64,000 nt of DNA, from positions 1,085,131 to 1,149,130 of the forward strand of contig VUYV01000017.1 in assembly GCA_008711295.1 (NCBI GenBank), written 5' to 3'. The DNA comes from Anarhynchus alexandrinus. Its lineage: Eukaryota; Chordata; Aves; Charadriiformes; Charadriidae. The notes beneath the pieces were generated by a model that was given only the letters and a program-made list of their open reading frames with translations, was not told the origin of the DNA and made no database searches. Below are positions 35,716 to 47,529 of this stretch, one piece after another; position 1 is the stretch's first letter, and each line of letters starts with the position of its first letter. The position numbers were made by a program, and so were the translations under genes.

Positions 35716-38700
35716 TCTTCAAATGTTCTTTTTTTCCAGCCTTGCATGTCTGTGCACCTTCTGGATTACATCTGGAAAAACAAGCCAAAGACCTTGCTCA
35801 TCTGAGATCTCTGAGCTTCTTTCCAGACCTAAGGACTTTTGAATACATTTGCATAAGCAAACCAAGTTGGTTTGTTGCTGAATTGTGATTTGGTATTTAT
35901 CTGAGAGGATTATAAAATCATTAACTGGTGGAACAAAAGAAAAAAAAAGAATCGATCTGTGACAATGCCAAATACTGATCTGTTTGAAAGTTTCCTAATT
36001 ATTTTATCCACTGACAATACACTAAAAGTCTTTCATAAAGCATACACATGAAGGAACGTAATAGCGGGGACTCATCTGAACTGTATTTCAGTGCATGTAG
36101 CCATCTGGAAAATCACTTAAAACACGGCATTGTCCAACATTTTCTACGTTATGTTTTAAGTCAGTAAAGGCTGCAAAAATTCAATCTAGATGCAGAGATC
36201 CACCCTGCTTCATCAATTAAACCAGTACAGCAGGTAATAAATCGTAGAGAAAATGTATTTTTTCATTATATTGACAAATTATTTAGAGTGCTGGATAAGG
36301 TCAGGGAGGTCATCTGATAATACATATGAAGTTGAAAACACCTCTAGAAAAGTAAACAAGGACTGTTTTTTGCCTCAGAGAGCAGATGGTGCAGTGCAGT
36401 GTCAGATAATGTATTAACAACAAAAACAGGACAGCCCCATTAAATTTCCAAAGTAGACAAAAAGTAGATGATTGTCTACAGTAAAAAAAATTATCACAAA
36501 ACCAAAAATAGTTTGAAGTAGCACTAGTTTGGTATCAAATAAATTAAAGTTGAACAGACGTGAATATGAAGCATTTTTATTTGACTTGGAAATTACCCAA
36601 ATTCAAAATTAGCGTTCTGTTTGCTAATAAATTAAAGGTGTATCATGAATGGTGCATTTTACTCAGTTACACTGATAACAATATAAAATGGTCAGATTTT
36701 TTGACTCTTACAGCAAAGTAACCAGACTGATGCTGAAAAAGACCAAAAATTGAAGTCCGAGTAAGCTAATTTGCCTTTGTTCGTGAACCTGTAGGGTCGT
36801 GTACCATCCTATGATCACATTTCTGCATCAGAGACGTATTTCTGATCATTTCTGGCATTCAGACTTCTTAATCAAGTATATGTATAAACACAGAATTAGG
36901 AAATTTTTACAACCAAGTTTAAATATTTCAGGTGGCAGATACTAGCCTAGGCATTTTCACGCAGCCCCACATAAAGATTATAATCCAAACGCTCCTCTGC
37001 TGGTTGTTTTGCTAGCATTAAACATGCAGTTTTTACTTACAGTTTTTATCTAAACCCACTGATGTTCAATATCGAGTCTTAGGAAACTTCTTCCACATGT
37101 GTTTTCAGCTGAAGAGAACACTGCAACACCACGTCTTGATTTGCTGTGAAATCACCTGCTTCTGGAGTAAGATTTTCTATAAGAAATATGTCTATTTGCT
37201 AATTTTACAGACAAGCCATGGGCTATGGACCTCTGTAAAACCAGCCTCAGTCAATGTAGTCCCTTTCGTAGGCATGGTATAGCCATACCTTTTGATGCAG
37301 GTGGAGCATCATGCCACAAAAGACCTGGACTTGCCACCTGAATTCAGGCACCTATGGCCCCTGCCATATATGTTGCAGCCCACTGGTTACAGGCATAAGA
37401 CAAGTACCTCCACAGTCAAGTAGCTCAGCTGAGACCCAGATCTCTTCCAGGGGCAACTGTCCTTCATACAGTGAGTACTGATCGGCTACATCCCTGCTTT
37501 TGGTAACACAGGTTCTTAAAGCAGCTGGGATGAAGTCGAGTGCCACAAGGATGGCTCCTGACTAGGAGACAGTTTGTTCAGTGGCATAAATCCTTTCCTT
37601 TCCCAGAGAATTAAAAGGACTTAACCCACAGAGCTGTTTAACTTTGGCTATGCAGCCACGTTTGGGGCAGGGAGTGCTGAAGGAGAAGACATAGCCCACA
37701 GAAGAAAAGAAAGGATTAACCTTCACACTGCTGTAAAGGTTGGCAGAGGAAGAGAAAGCAGCGAGACGTGGTATACAATTGTGTTTGCTACTCAACAAGT
37801 CTCTGCTGTAATCAGAAATGCAATCCTGAACTGGGGTGTGCAGGAGTGGCACCCTCCTCTGCAGACTTTTGAGATCAGAGACAGCAGAACCGGAGACAGA
37901 GGAACAGCTGGCTGGAGACTGGGAGCCTGAGGCTATGGACCACTGATGGAGAAGGCATGCATGCTCCAAGTTGTTGGGAACCTCTTCTGATGCAGAAGCA
38001 CAGTCTCAGGGGACATGAGGAGTTTGGGCAAGATTGCAGTTATTGAAGGATTGAAGGTTGTAGAATTGCAGACTGTATTGGTCTTTGCCTTCCTGTCTCT
38101 GGACATGCTCTGGGTTTTTGCAGAGGCTTTGGATTGCAGCAAGTTTCTGAGGATACATACTCTGCTTCTCCTGCTACTTAGAAACTTTCTGGAGTGTTGT
38201 ACGATATTAGGTGACCTTGAGGCCCTTCTGTCTCACTCAACTTTTCCATCCTCTTCTTCTGTGAAGGAGGCCGTTATTACTGGCACCAACCACACTTAAA
38301 TAATGACTTGTTCTTCCCACAAAGATTCTTTGGGACCCTTTTGGGTCACAACATTCATGATTTGAGAATCCTGGGGGTGCCATTCAGCTAGCAGGATGAG
38401 CAATTCATTCTCTGTTAATAACTTTCTAGGCATATTTAATTGCAAAATAAAACAATGATTAGGCAGGGACAAAACTCACACTATTTTTATCTCAAGCAAC
38501 CCAGTCCCTGGACCTCGGCAGCTTTCGCTGGGGTGGTTCCGGTGGAGCAAGTCTTAAGTGAGATTATTCACATCACAGGTGGTACAGACCCACAAAATGC
38601 AGAACAACCCTCTCTAGTACAGCCAGGGCAGTGTTCCAGGGTCTGAGGCCTGAAGATGAGGAAATTGCTTCATGGTGTAATATTGTACAAGACAGCAAGA

Positions 38701-39334
38701 AGAAGTAATTACTGTAATAAGCTTCCAGAAATGGTCTTAATGTCTTCTGGGTAGATGAAGATATCTGTCGCCCTTTGTCACTGCCAGGGGATGACACAGC
38801 GTCACTGCTGGAATTTGCTCAGTACACATTCATGATTTCTTATCCTTTCCTTGGATAGCAATGTCTCCTTCTCCAGTCCTTGCTCAGACGAGCCAAACTG
38901 CCAGTCATGTTTGGCCACGGTCCTGGCAGGGACTTCTGCAAACAGACATCTTCTGGGAGTCCACACTTGTAATGCATTGCTCCCAGTGGCTTCAAAAATA
39001 GTATTCAGACATCTGATATTTAAGTTAAGGGAGAACAAGGAGGAATCCATAGAAATTAGCAACAAATTGGTAATACCAACCAGCCACTTTAACTCTTAGT
39101 AATAATACTAACACATAATAATATATTCCCAGCTAAAGCAAAAAGAATTGGGAGTAAGGCAAATGCTTAGGGCTTACAGCAAACGCTGGCCTGCTGTGCT
39201 TACAGAGGCTGCCAAGCAGTAGCTCCCAAGCTCTCAAAATAGTTTTCTGTTTCACCCCAAAGATCCAGCTGAGCTCAAAGGCTAGACATAGTTTGATGCT
39301 CCTTTGAAAAGCTGAGTACCAATAATCAACCGTG
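35716..39334. other. Unique AT-rich non-coding sequence
   Basis: About 3.6 kb. It is very AT-rich to 37 kb and more balanced after that. The longest frame is 135 codons on the minus strand (37562-37969), with no domain. No repeat family or RNA gene is recognised. Confidence 0.4.
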
Positions 39335-39560
39335 GCATTTACACAGTGCTTCTCTCTTTGGTGTTTTACAGACATTAATCAATCAATTCTTGCGTCTCTC
39401 CAGGGCAGCAGGAGCTAAAACATCCCTTCCAGGAATGAAGAAATTGAGAAAGAGGAGCTAAACACCTTTGCATGACTTATAGATATTCGGTCTCCGCAGA
39501 GGCTGTTAAATTCAGGAGGCTTCGTCACCCCCAGCTGCACCCACACCACTAGCCCACACC
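39335..39560 (+). mobile_element. MIR-like (CORE-SINE-related) fossil, plus strand
   Basis: Keeps GTTTTACAGACATTAATCAA (the 'gctttacagacattaat' word), AATGAAGAAATTGAGAAAGA (from 'gaaactgaggcacagaga'), CATGACTTATAG, and a 3' part, GGCTGTTAAATTCAGGAGGC followed by CACCACTAGCCCACACC. That matches the family's run of 'gaacccaggagtcctg' and 'ctaaccactagaccacac'. The order and spacing fit one MIR-related element. Divergence is high, so the insertion is very old. The family comparison is from memory. Confidence 0.7.
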
Positions 39561-41980
39561 TTTCCGACTGTGATACAGATGCTTCCTCTTCTGTGTGTGC
39601 TTGCCGAGACCCGGGGAACGGCATCATGTTCTCAAGTATGCCAGTGGATGTGGTCATGCCACTGCCAAGATTATTTATAATAGGTACAAGAGCTTGTTCT
39701 TAGAGTATTGATAATATATATGGACATAGTAAAGGCTTATTAAAGACTAAGCCACACTAATAAAATGCAAAGGTTGTCATTTAGAATGGAAAATCCTATG
39801 ATTGAAAGACAGTAGCCAAATATTGGATCATCTTATATACTGTTAATAAATCAGAACAAGCAAGACACAGAATATGTGGTGTAAAAGTTATAGCTCTTAT
39901 CTAAGTCCCCCAGGAAGGGACTCTGGGCTTTCTGTGCCAGTTAAACCCCAATGCTTGTGTGAGAACCTCCTCCATGTACACTGGTGGCTTCATGTTCAGT
40001 CTGCCAGTGCTGAAATGGCTCAGGGGGTGACGTTTTGTGGGGAAGGTCCTGCTGTCACCCCTCTTTCAGGGCCTTTTGTTCCGGTGTCTGTAGTCAGGTG
40101 CAAAGAGGTTCAGCAAACAGGATATGAACAATTTTACAGGTACACAGCAAGTATTTACTGACTGACACACATGAAAGATAACTATGATTTTACAAGCTAC
40201 AAGACAGAGCTACATTCACCACCTCTCACAAGGCATCCAAGGAGTCTTTGTTGGCCGAGTGGGTAACATCTGGGGAAGAGCAGCCACCGCTGTGGCTCCC
40301 TGGAGCAAACCCTCGTCATTAAAAATGCAACATCTTCCACCAACTCCATCAATACCAAGGACACCCAGTAACCCATCAACGAGCTCCCCATTTCTTTCCA
40401 TCAGAATTTTATTCCTCCTCATGTCAGTATCTTTCCTCTCAAATTCTTCAGCTACCTTGATCCCCTGCCTGTAATTTTACCTTTGTTATTCTTATTTCTT
40501 ATTTTCTACAGACATTTGCACAGTTCTTTGTCACAGGTCAGCAGCTTCAAAAGCAGTCTGAGCCGAAGTTATACAGCCCAGGTGGGAGAAGCGTTGAGCC
40601 TTGAATCCTTGGACCGTGAGCAGCCAAGCCCTGGAGGGGAAAAAGGTAACAGAGGGGGGGATGCAGTGCCCTCTGTGGCACTATCACACTTACCATTCTA
40701 TTCTGTACCTTGTTGGAAAACTTTTAGCCTCAGATATTATCCACTCTCAAACACTTTATGTTAGACTGTGTACTGATTTACTCCCCAGCAACCTAACTGA
40801 AGTCTGAGATTGTGAGTGGGGTAAAAAGCAGAAAATGTAACAGAAAATTACAGCACCTGAGCAACTGAACAAAGTATTCCTGTACAGGCTGTAGTCCTCT
40901 GCAATCTCAAGGGAAGGAGGAAATAAAAAGGGGATTTTTGTCTGAAGAACACAGGGCATTCCTCAGCGCTTATCAATGGCCTCTCTGCGCAGTACTGCCA
41001 AATGCAGTGTGACTATTTATGTGAGCAGATTACAGTTTATACAGTTGCGACCTTTGGTGTTTCACCCATCACAGTCTGGTTCCTGAGGCAATGACATTTA
41101 ATCCATGATCTTGAATCATGTCATCTTCTAGTGATCAGCATAAAAAGCTCTTTATGCAGAAACCCTGCCATTCCCACCTCCAACTAGGTGCATCCTTTAG
41201 CCTTTGAAGAGCTAGGATATACTGGTGACTGTGACAATGGTCTCCAACTGGGGTTTGTAAGACATCCATCCCCTTGGGAATGGCATGCCTTGTGTCTGAT
41301 CATTCTTTCAGCCCTAGCACTATTTAAGTTTTGCAAATAAGAGAACATTTAAAAGCTGTAGATTCACAATAATGGAAGAAATTTACCAAAAGATCAAATA
41401 TCAAAAGCATTGTTAAGATTCTATTTAATGATGAAGATTTTCCTTGGCTACTGCAGTGCTGCGCGTTGCCTGTGATTCTGACTAATCAGTCCCTGTAGTG
41501 TCCTTTAAGGCTGGCACATCCTGGAGCGTTTTAGATCTTGTCTTTTCTGGTTTTATGGCTAATGATGACTACAGGAGCCACCTCTGACAATTGCTTTGGG
41601 CAGTCTGGGTTTTTTCCCCTGGTACATGCAGAAATACCTCCTCCTTGTCCCCTACCACCTTTTGGTTTAATAGTCCCTCATCTCCAAAGACCAGCTGTAG
41701 GGGTGTTACGTACTAAAAAGGAGATTGGGTCATTTTTTGTCCTATTTTCATTAAGGTATCTTGATTAGTATTTCTATTAATTAAGAATTAATACCTGAAA
41801 TAATATTACTGGATTAATTAGTACCTGAATTAGAGCATTGCTAGCTTCAAGCTCAAACAGTATTTTCAACTTACCAGTCTTTTAAAACACAGTGGTACAG
41901 CTTTACGAGTCATATATATTGAAGTTTTTAACCAGATAATAAATGTGTTTTACTAACCTGGAAATCAGTTCACTCTCAGC
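39561..41980. other. Unique non-coding sequence
   Basis: About 2.4 kb. No gene, RNA gene or repeat is recognised. Frames of 93-96 codons near 39.9-40.8 kb have no domain. Confidence 0.4.
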
Positions 41981-42042
41981 ACCACAGAAAGTCTCATCAC
42001 AATCTCTTGGCATCATAGAAAGTCTCACCATGATCTCTTGAT
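41981..42042 (+). repeat. 31-bp tandem duplication, two copies
   Basis: AGAAAGTCTCA and ATCTCTTG both recur at exactly 31 bases (41986 and 42017; 42002 and 42033). The two units differ by a handful of substitutions. Confidence 0.85.
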
Positions 42043-42737
42043 TTAAATGAATGACAAAACTATCTTGGTTGGGTAAAGCTTCTTTACCCCTCTGTAGTTT
42101 CAGATCCTCACAGGAGCATAGTCACACAAATACCACCAAATATTCATTAATTTAAATGCTGTGCTATTAGTTTTCCCCATTTCCAACTAACGTGCAGCTG
42201 TCTGCATGACCTGACATGTTCCCCTAAAGCAGCATTTCAACAGCCATTACAGAAGCTGGTACATCCCCTGGAGTTCCCATTTAATGCCTTCAAACCACAG
42301 GCTGAGCTGTTCAAGTTTTCTTGTTTAAGATTTATTTTACTCAGTTACAAAACTCCCAGATGCCTTCCAGCCAGTTCGTAAATGGCAGAACATACTTGTC
42401 TCTTTCCAGCCAAATTCAGCCAGGAAGGCTGTAGAGTAGCACAACCAGAACACACAGAGTGTGAGCAACAAACCAACAGTAAGAGACACAGTACAGGAGA
42501 CATTAATTATTTTACATCCATGAGAAGTTCTCACTAGGTTCGTTAAAATTTTTTGCACACATTACTTTGGTTGTGTACAAAGCTTATGAGCTTGTGTGAA
42601 AGAGAAAGCAAACCAAACATCTAACAAACCAGGAAGGGGTTTTGGCTATTGCAGCATGGCAAGCGACAGCAATACTTCAAAAGGCAAGGAGTGTCGTGGG
42701 GGAGTGCTGAGTATTCTTACCAACTCTGCTGTGTGAC
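42043..42737. other. Unique non-coding sequence
   Basis: Nothing recognised between the tandem duplication and the MIR-like fossil. Confidence 0.4.
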
Positions 42738-42882
42738 ACTCCTTTGCCTCCCAGGATCTCAAAATGCTTCACCAAAGTGAGCATAATTATTTCCATTCCT
42801 AGCAGAGTACCCTGGGAGAGAGATCAGGCTTTGTCTCTGGCAAAGGAGAGTAACACCCTGGCACATAAGCCTGCTTCTCCCT
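42738..42882 (+). mobile_element. MIR-like (CORE-SINE-related) fossil, plus strand
   Basis: The 5' part is well kept: CCTCCCAGGATCTCAAAATG, CTTCACCAAAGTGAGCATAA, TTATTTCCATT. This matches the 'ggatctcaaagtgcttcacaaa...taattatccccatttta' part of an amniote MIR-related SINE as I recall it. The following AGAGAGATCAGGC and GGCAAAGGAG fit the 'gcacagagaggtcag...aaggtca' part more loosely. Confidence 0.6.
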
Positions 42883-43006
42883 TGACAAGCTGTTGTGCCA
42901 GCAACCTAAAAGTCTCAAAAGAAAAGGTTTTGTTTTCTAGTCACCTGTCTGACCTGCTCTTCTCCTAAGGAACACGCATCATCTCAGAAACAGGCATTTT
43001 ACCAAA
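42883..43006. other. Unique spacer
   Basis: Nothing recognised. Confidence 0.4.
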
Positions 43007-43050
43007 TCTCATCTGAGGTGCTTTTACACCAGTGTAAGGCGCTGACCCCT
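43007..43050. mobile_element. Possible amniote MITE fossil
   Basis: TCTCATCTGAGGTGC followed by TTTTACACCAGTGTAAGGCG resembles the 'tctcacttac...ttttacaccagtgtaactcc' half of the same palindromic MITE type proposed at 57.3 kb. Only one short half is visible. Confidence 0.35.
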
Positions 43051-43754
43051 CTAGTGGCTGGATCATGTATAGAGGTGTGTACGTGGATCTGAGCTAATGG
43101 AGCTCTTCAAGCAAAAATATCTGCAGGGCTGCAGGTATGAGTTCCAGTCCCAGCTGGCAAAAGGTAGGGGGGAGTAGTCAAAACGAAGGCCAGAGCAGAT
43201 TTTTGCAACCTCTGGAAGATGAAGATGAAAACCTAATGCTGGATGTGAACACTGGAAAGTGAGTGAGCAAAATAAGTCAGGCAGAGCAGCACAGCGGTAA
43301 GGAGATGGCTTTCTCAGTGTTGCTTTGAACAGACCGTGGGGAATTAAACATTTGCAATATGTTCAGTTATGTCCTTTTAAAACTGCAGCCTAGACAAATG
43401 ATAAAGGAGACAATGTGCAAGAGCCTCAATATGTAAGTGTCACTTCTGCTAAGTTTTTCGACTTTAAAATAGCTAAGTCTGCACATTTGACAAATTCCAA
43501 GAGTTACAGTACAATAAAATTCCATTTTTACTAAAAATAAGGACTCTTTCACCTCCCTCCACTTCATCTATCTGCTCTCTGTTATGACAGCCCGGCTCTT
43601 CCAGTAGGTCTTACACCTGTGGAGAGCTGCCTCTGGCAGATGACCAGGCTGTAGCTCTGGCAGAGATCCGTAAGCACAGGAGCTCATAACAGTTGTGGAT
43701 GACACAAACTGGCAAGGTGGCAAATAACCATCAGGGCTCGGTGGGTATAGTAAC
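43051..43754. other. Unique non-coding sequence
   Basis: Nothing recognised. Confidence 0.4.
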
Positions 43755-43853
43755 GCATATATATAAAATATGTAACAGGTAGTATCTATAAAATACCTAA
43801 ATTCATAATACTTATATATAATATATATGAGGTTTATGTATACACACACACAA
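43755..43853 (+). repeat. AT-rich dinucleotide tract with short CA run
   Basis: Several (AT)n stretches interrupted by AAATA-like bases, ending in TATACACACACACA. Simple sequence. Confidence 0.85.
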
Positions 43854-44205
43854 ATAGGTATGCATGTTTGTTTATGCAACCTGGATTGCTTGCAAAATTG
43901 GAACTACTCATGCAAAATATGCTTTAATGTGACCATTTAGTGCATGGTCATGGTCATAAAAGGAAGACCTGCAGGTCACACCAACAAATGCATGGGCTGC
44001 AGCGTGGATGGCAGTGTGAGAAGTAGGAGGCTCAGCTCAACAGGAGTTCATCTGTCAGTGCAGAGGCAAAGTAGATTGTTAGAATTCTTGGATGGATAAA
44101 GAAAAGTGGGTAGAAGCTGAAAGTACAATTTTCATTTTGAGTGTGACATTTATGAGCTGGATATTGGGCATCTGTACTGTTTTGAACCACTCAACACTCA
44201 GACAT

Positions 44206-44222
44206 GCGCGCACACACACACA
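44206..44222 (+). repeat. Short (CA)n microsatellite
   Basis: GCGCGCACACACACACA: about six CA units after GC dinucleotides. Confidence 0.85.
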
Positions 44223-44740
44223 AACATCAGACATGGAGAGGCTACAGAAAAGAGACATAAATGATCTGATGGTGTGGAGGAAGTGTCTTACAGCAAGGAT
44301 TTAGAGACTCCTTCCTAAGGTCTTTAATCATTTTAAGTTACAGAGGAAAACAAAAATTGAGATATAGCTTAATTACAGTGTACAAATACGTCCATGGACA
44401 TAAAACACTGGGTATTCAAAAGCCCTTTAATTCAACAGAGAAAGACAAAGCAAAAACCAGTGGCTGGTTAAAGGATAAAGCCAGAAATATTAAAATGAGA
44501 AAGCAGGCTCAGAGTTTTTTGTGATTTTTAGCTGCTGGAGAAAACTATCAAAGCAAGATGCCTTCCTAGAAAATACCCTGCAGTCAAATGACACTTTTAA
44601 ACTGGCCTCAGTGTATGGGGTGGAGGTGGTCAGATGAAATAAACTTCTCTTATCTCAGACCTTGTGAAGTTAAAGAAATGAAGAAATGCCTTTATTCCCC
44701 AACTCTTAACCTGTAAAGTGTGGATTAATGATAATTTTCT
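44223..44740. other. Unique non-coding sequence
   Basis: Nothing recognised. Confidence 0.4.
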
Positions 44741-44791
44741 GGTTTGGGTTTTTGTTGTGGGGTTTTGGTTGGTTTTTTTGTGTGTGTGTTT
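44741..44791 (+). repeat. G/T-rich low-complexity tract
   Basis: Only G and T over about 50 bases, ending in (GT)5. It is the complement-type counterpart of the A/C tract at 4.7 kb. Confidence 0.8.
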
Positions 44792-45506
44792 CACTAACCA
44801 GCATGATTATGATTTAGTCAGATAATTTCTATTTATTTTGCCTTCTGCAGCATTTTTCCCAGTGGCAAGCTGTCTGCTTTTGGCATCGAGGCCCAGCTCA
44901 TTCCTGCAGCAGAACAGTGGGTTAACAACTGGCTTAAGCCTATCAAAGGTAAAACTTAGGATGTCTCAGATGGCCTTTTACAAACAGTATACTCAACATC
45001 ACTGGCCATATTTGACACTAGAGTTTCTGCTAGATTTCTTTCAAAGGAAATAGTAAGTTCTCTAATACTCTTCTCATTTTTAATGGTTTTTGGACTGTTG
45101 TGGTGCTGACTGTCTGATGACTCCAGACAGTGATAGCAAGTGCTGGCGAAGATGTGAGAAGGCCAGAAAAACTAAGGGTAATGCAGCATGTTTGCCTGAA
45201 GGGGAAAGTTATGCAATGAACTGAAAGTAGGAGTGGGTGCCTTTATGTGATTATACTTCAGGATATGCTGTTTTCTGGACTATTAGTTACAGTTGCATTG
45301 AAGGCAGTCATTACAAATACACAGAACGTTTTCTGCAGTGGCATTACCTCTGCACAGCCCAGGAATTCGATAAAGTATCAGACCCGATTCTCTGCAGACA
45401 TGCACATACGGGATTCCTGTCTTACAGCGTTGTTGGTGCCATGCTACTGAGCTCTTGAAGATAGATGGAGTTAAATTCTGGTTCCAGTGCCTTAGGCAGC
45501 TTGTAT
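44792..45506. other. Unique non-coding sequence
   Basis: Nothing recognised upstream of the LTR. Short frames only. Confidence 0.4.
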
Positions 45507-45511
45507 GGCTC
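45507..45511. repeat. Target-site duplication GGCTC (left)
   Basis: Five bases directly before the LTR, repeated exactly at 46046-46050. Confidence 0.75.
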
Positions 45512-46045
45512 TCTACTGGGTCTGGTTGGGAGGGAGTTCGTTTTCTTCACAGCAGCTGGTAAGGTGGTGTGTTTTGGATTTGTGATCAAAACAATGTTGA
45601 TAATACAGTCACGTTTTAGGTATTGCTGAGCAGCACTTGCTGAAGGTTTTCTCTGTTTCTTTCTCTGTCACCCCAATGAGTAGACTAGGGGTGGGCAAGT
45701 GGTTGGGAGGGGACACAGCCAGGACAGCTGCCCTGAATTGACCAAAGAGATATTTCGTGCAATATAGCATCATGCTCAACAATAAAACTGGGGCAGGGAA
45801 TTTTTCCAAAACAGACGTTGCTTGGAAACTGGCTGGGCATCAGTGTGCTGCTGGGAGGTGGTGAGCGATTGCCTTTGCATTAGTTGGGGTTGTTTTGGTT
45901 TTTTTCTTCACTTATTGAACTGCCTTTATGTCAATCCATCATGAGGTTTTCTTGCTTTTGTCCCTCCAATTCTGTCCCCTACCAGCTGGACGTAACTGAG
46001 CAAGAAACTGTGTGAGGGCCTGGCTGCTGAAGTCAACCCACCACA
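45512..46045 (+). mobile_element. Solo LTR of the same ERVL-type group, plus strand
   Basis: A 534-base element collinear with the 35-kb LTR but on the opposite strand. It runs GGGAGGGAGTT near the start, GTGTGTTTTGGATTTGTGAT, GACACAGCCAGGACAGCTG, a degraded TATA region (CAACAATAAAACTGGGG, about 45777), CTGGCTGGGCATCAGTG, a degraded polyadenylation site (TATTGAACTG where the group has TATTAAACTG), and an end with GTCAACCCACCACA. The first bases have decayed (TCTAC in place of TGTCC). A perfect 5-bp duplication, GGCTC, fixes both boundaries. No internal viral sequence remains. It looks older than the 35-kb copy because its ends and both signals are mutated. Confidence 0.88.
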
Positions 46046-46050
46046 GGCTC
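46046..46050. repeat. Target-site duplication GGCTC (right)
   Basis: Matches 45507-45511 exactly. Confidence 0.75.
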
Positions 46051-46399
46051 CCACATAAGCTGATAGCAGATGGTAGCAGGGGACTATTTTGGCATAGGTA
46101 TGTTGGCTATCTGACTCCCTGGCAAGAGAAGAATCAAGTGATGAGGAGGTGCTAAGACTGTCATTGCAACTTGTCCCAGGTCTGGATTCCAGCTCTAGGT
46201 CAGGTCCACCCTGTAGCAGAGAAGTGAAATGTGGAGTCCCTGTCACCTCCCACCTCTAAACAAGGCATCCATCTCCTTAACCAGTAAAATCCACAGAACC
46301 TATAAACATCAGCTGTGTTCCTACAGCCCACTTGGAAAAACAAAATAATAGCTATGGCTAATCCTGATTCTATCAGAAATGCGGATAGAGCTGTTAAGA
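46051..46399. other. Spacer between the LTR and CR1
   Basis: About 350 bases without a recognised feature. Confidence 0.45.
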
Positions 46400-47245
46400 A
46401 GTTTGGACATGGACAGTGGGGTCGAGTGCACCCTCAGCAAGTTTGCCAATGATACCAAGCTGTTTGGCGAGGTAGACACGCTGGAGGGGAGGAATGCCAT
46501 CCAGAAGGACCTGGACAGGCTGGAGAGGTGGGCCCAAGCCAATCTCATGCAGTTCAACAAGGCCAAGTGCAAGGTCCTACATCTGGGTCGGGGCAATCCC
46601 AAGCACAAATACAGGCTTGGCAGGTAATGGGTGGAGAGCAGCCCTGAGGAGAAGGACCTGGGTGTGCTGATCGACGAGAAGCTCAACATGAGCCAGCAAT
46701 GTGCGATCGCAGCCCAGAAGGCCAACCGCATCCTGGGCTGCATCAGAAGAAGCGTGGCCAGCAGGTCAAAGGACGTGATTCTGCCCCTCTACTCCACTCT
46801 CGTGAGACCCAACCTGGAGTACCGTGTCCAGCTCTGGAGTCCCCAACATAAGAAGGACATGGACCTGCTGGAGCGTGTCCAGAGGAGGGCCACGAGGATG
46901 ATCCGAGGGCTGGAGCACCTCTCCTATGAGGAGAGGCTGAAGGAGTTGGGGCTGTTCAGCCTGGAGAAGAGAAGGCTCCAGGGAGATCTTATTGCGGCCT
47001 TCCAGTACCTAAAGGGGGCCTACGGGAGAGCTGGGGAAGGACTTTTTACTAGGGCATGTAGTGATAGGACAAGGGGGAATGGCTTTAAACTGGATGAGGG
47101 CAGGTTTAGATTGAACATTAGGAAGAAGTTGTTCACTTTAAGGGTGGTGAGGCACTGGAACAGGTTGCCCAGAGAGGTTGTTGAGGCCACATCCCTGGAG
47201 GTGTTCAAGGCCGGGCTGGACGTGGCCTTGGGCAGCCTGGTCTAG
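46400..47245 (+). pseudogene. CR1 ORF2 C-terminal remnant, one stop from open
   Basis: A single reading frame runs from before 46400 to the natural ORF2 stop at 47245 and is interrupted by only one in-frame TAA at 46625-46627. The frame gives the catalytic box region, the [13 protein letters not shown] stretch, [19 protein letters not shown], the [19 protein letters not shown] block and the C-terminal [10 protein letters not shown]. The catalytic box reads FAND where active CR1-clade enzymes have FADD, so the first metal-binding aspartate is replaced. Being 5'-truncated, it lacks the endonuclease and most of the reverse transcriptase. It is not a functional gene. Confidence 0.9.
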
Positions 47246-47342
47246 TGGGAGGTGTCCCTGCCTATGGCAGGGGTGTTGGAACTTGATGATCTTCAAAGTC
47301 CTTTCCAACCTAAACCATTCTATGATAATTCTATGATTCTAT
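46400..47342 (+). mobile_element. CR1 LINE, 5'-truncated, well-preserved 3' part, plus strand
   Basis: Starts inside the reverse-transcriptase region at GACATGGACAGTGGGG and runs through the ORF2 end into the 3' UTR. It ends ATTCTATGATAATTCTATGA with a final TTCTATA. Compared with the 30.4-kb copy, the coding part is far better preserved. Its diagnostic bases (AAGGGGGAATGGCTTTAAAC, AACATTAGG) match the minus-strand copy at 22.1 kb. It lies about 350 bases downstream of a solo LTR and 190 bases upstream of another CR1 in the same orientation. Confidence 0.96.
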
Positions 47343-47529
47343 AACTTCTTTTCAAGCTATGTAGTGAGCTGGCAAAGATACACCATTTTTTTAAATTTTA
47401 TTTTTTGGTAGTAAAGCCTAAGCAAGTAAACTTCCTGAGGGACAGCCCTCACCCAGATGGAGGCTGGTGAGGGCATACTACTTTCTCCCCAGCCAAGCCC
47501 ACCTTGGGCACTCAACTGTAGCAAACAAA
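47343..47529. other. Spacer between two CR1 copies
   Basis: AT-rich, about 190 bases. Nothing recognised. Confidence 0.45.

Noticed and set aside
35377..35842. Frames of 104 and 153 codons inside the LTR.
   Set aside because: They lie in LTR sequence of both orientations. LTRs of this type do not encode proteins.
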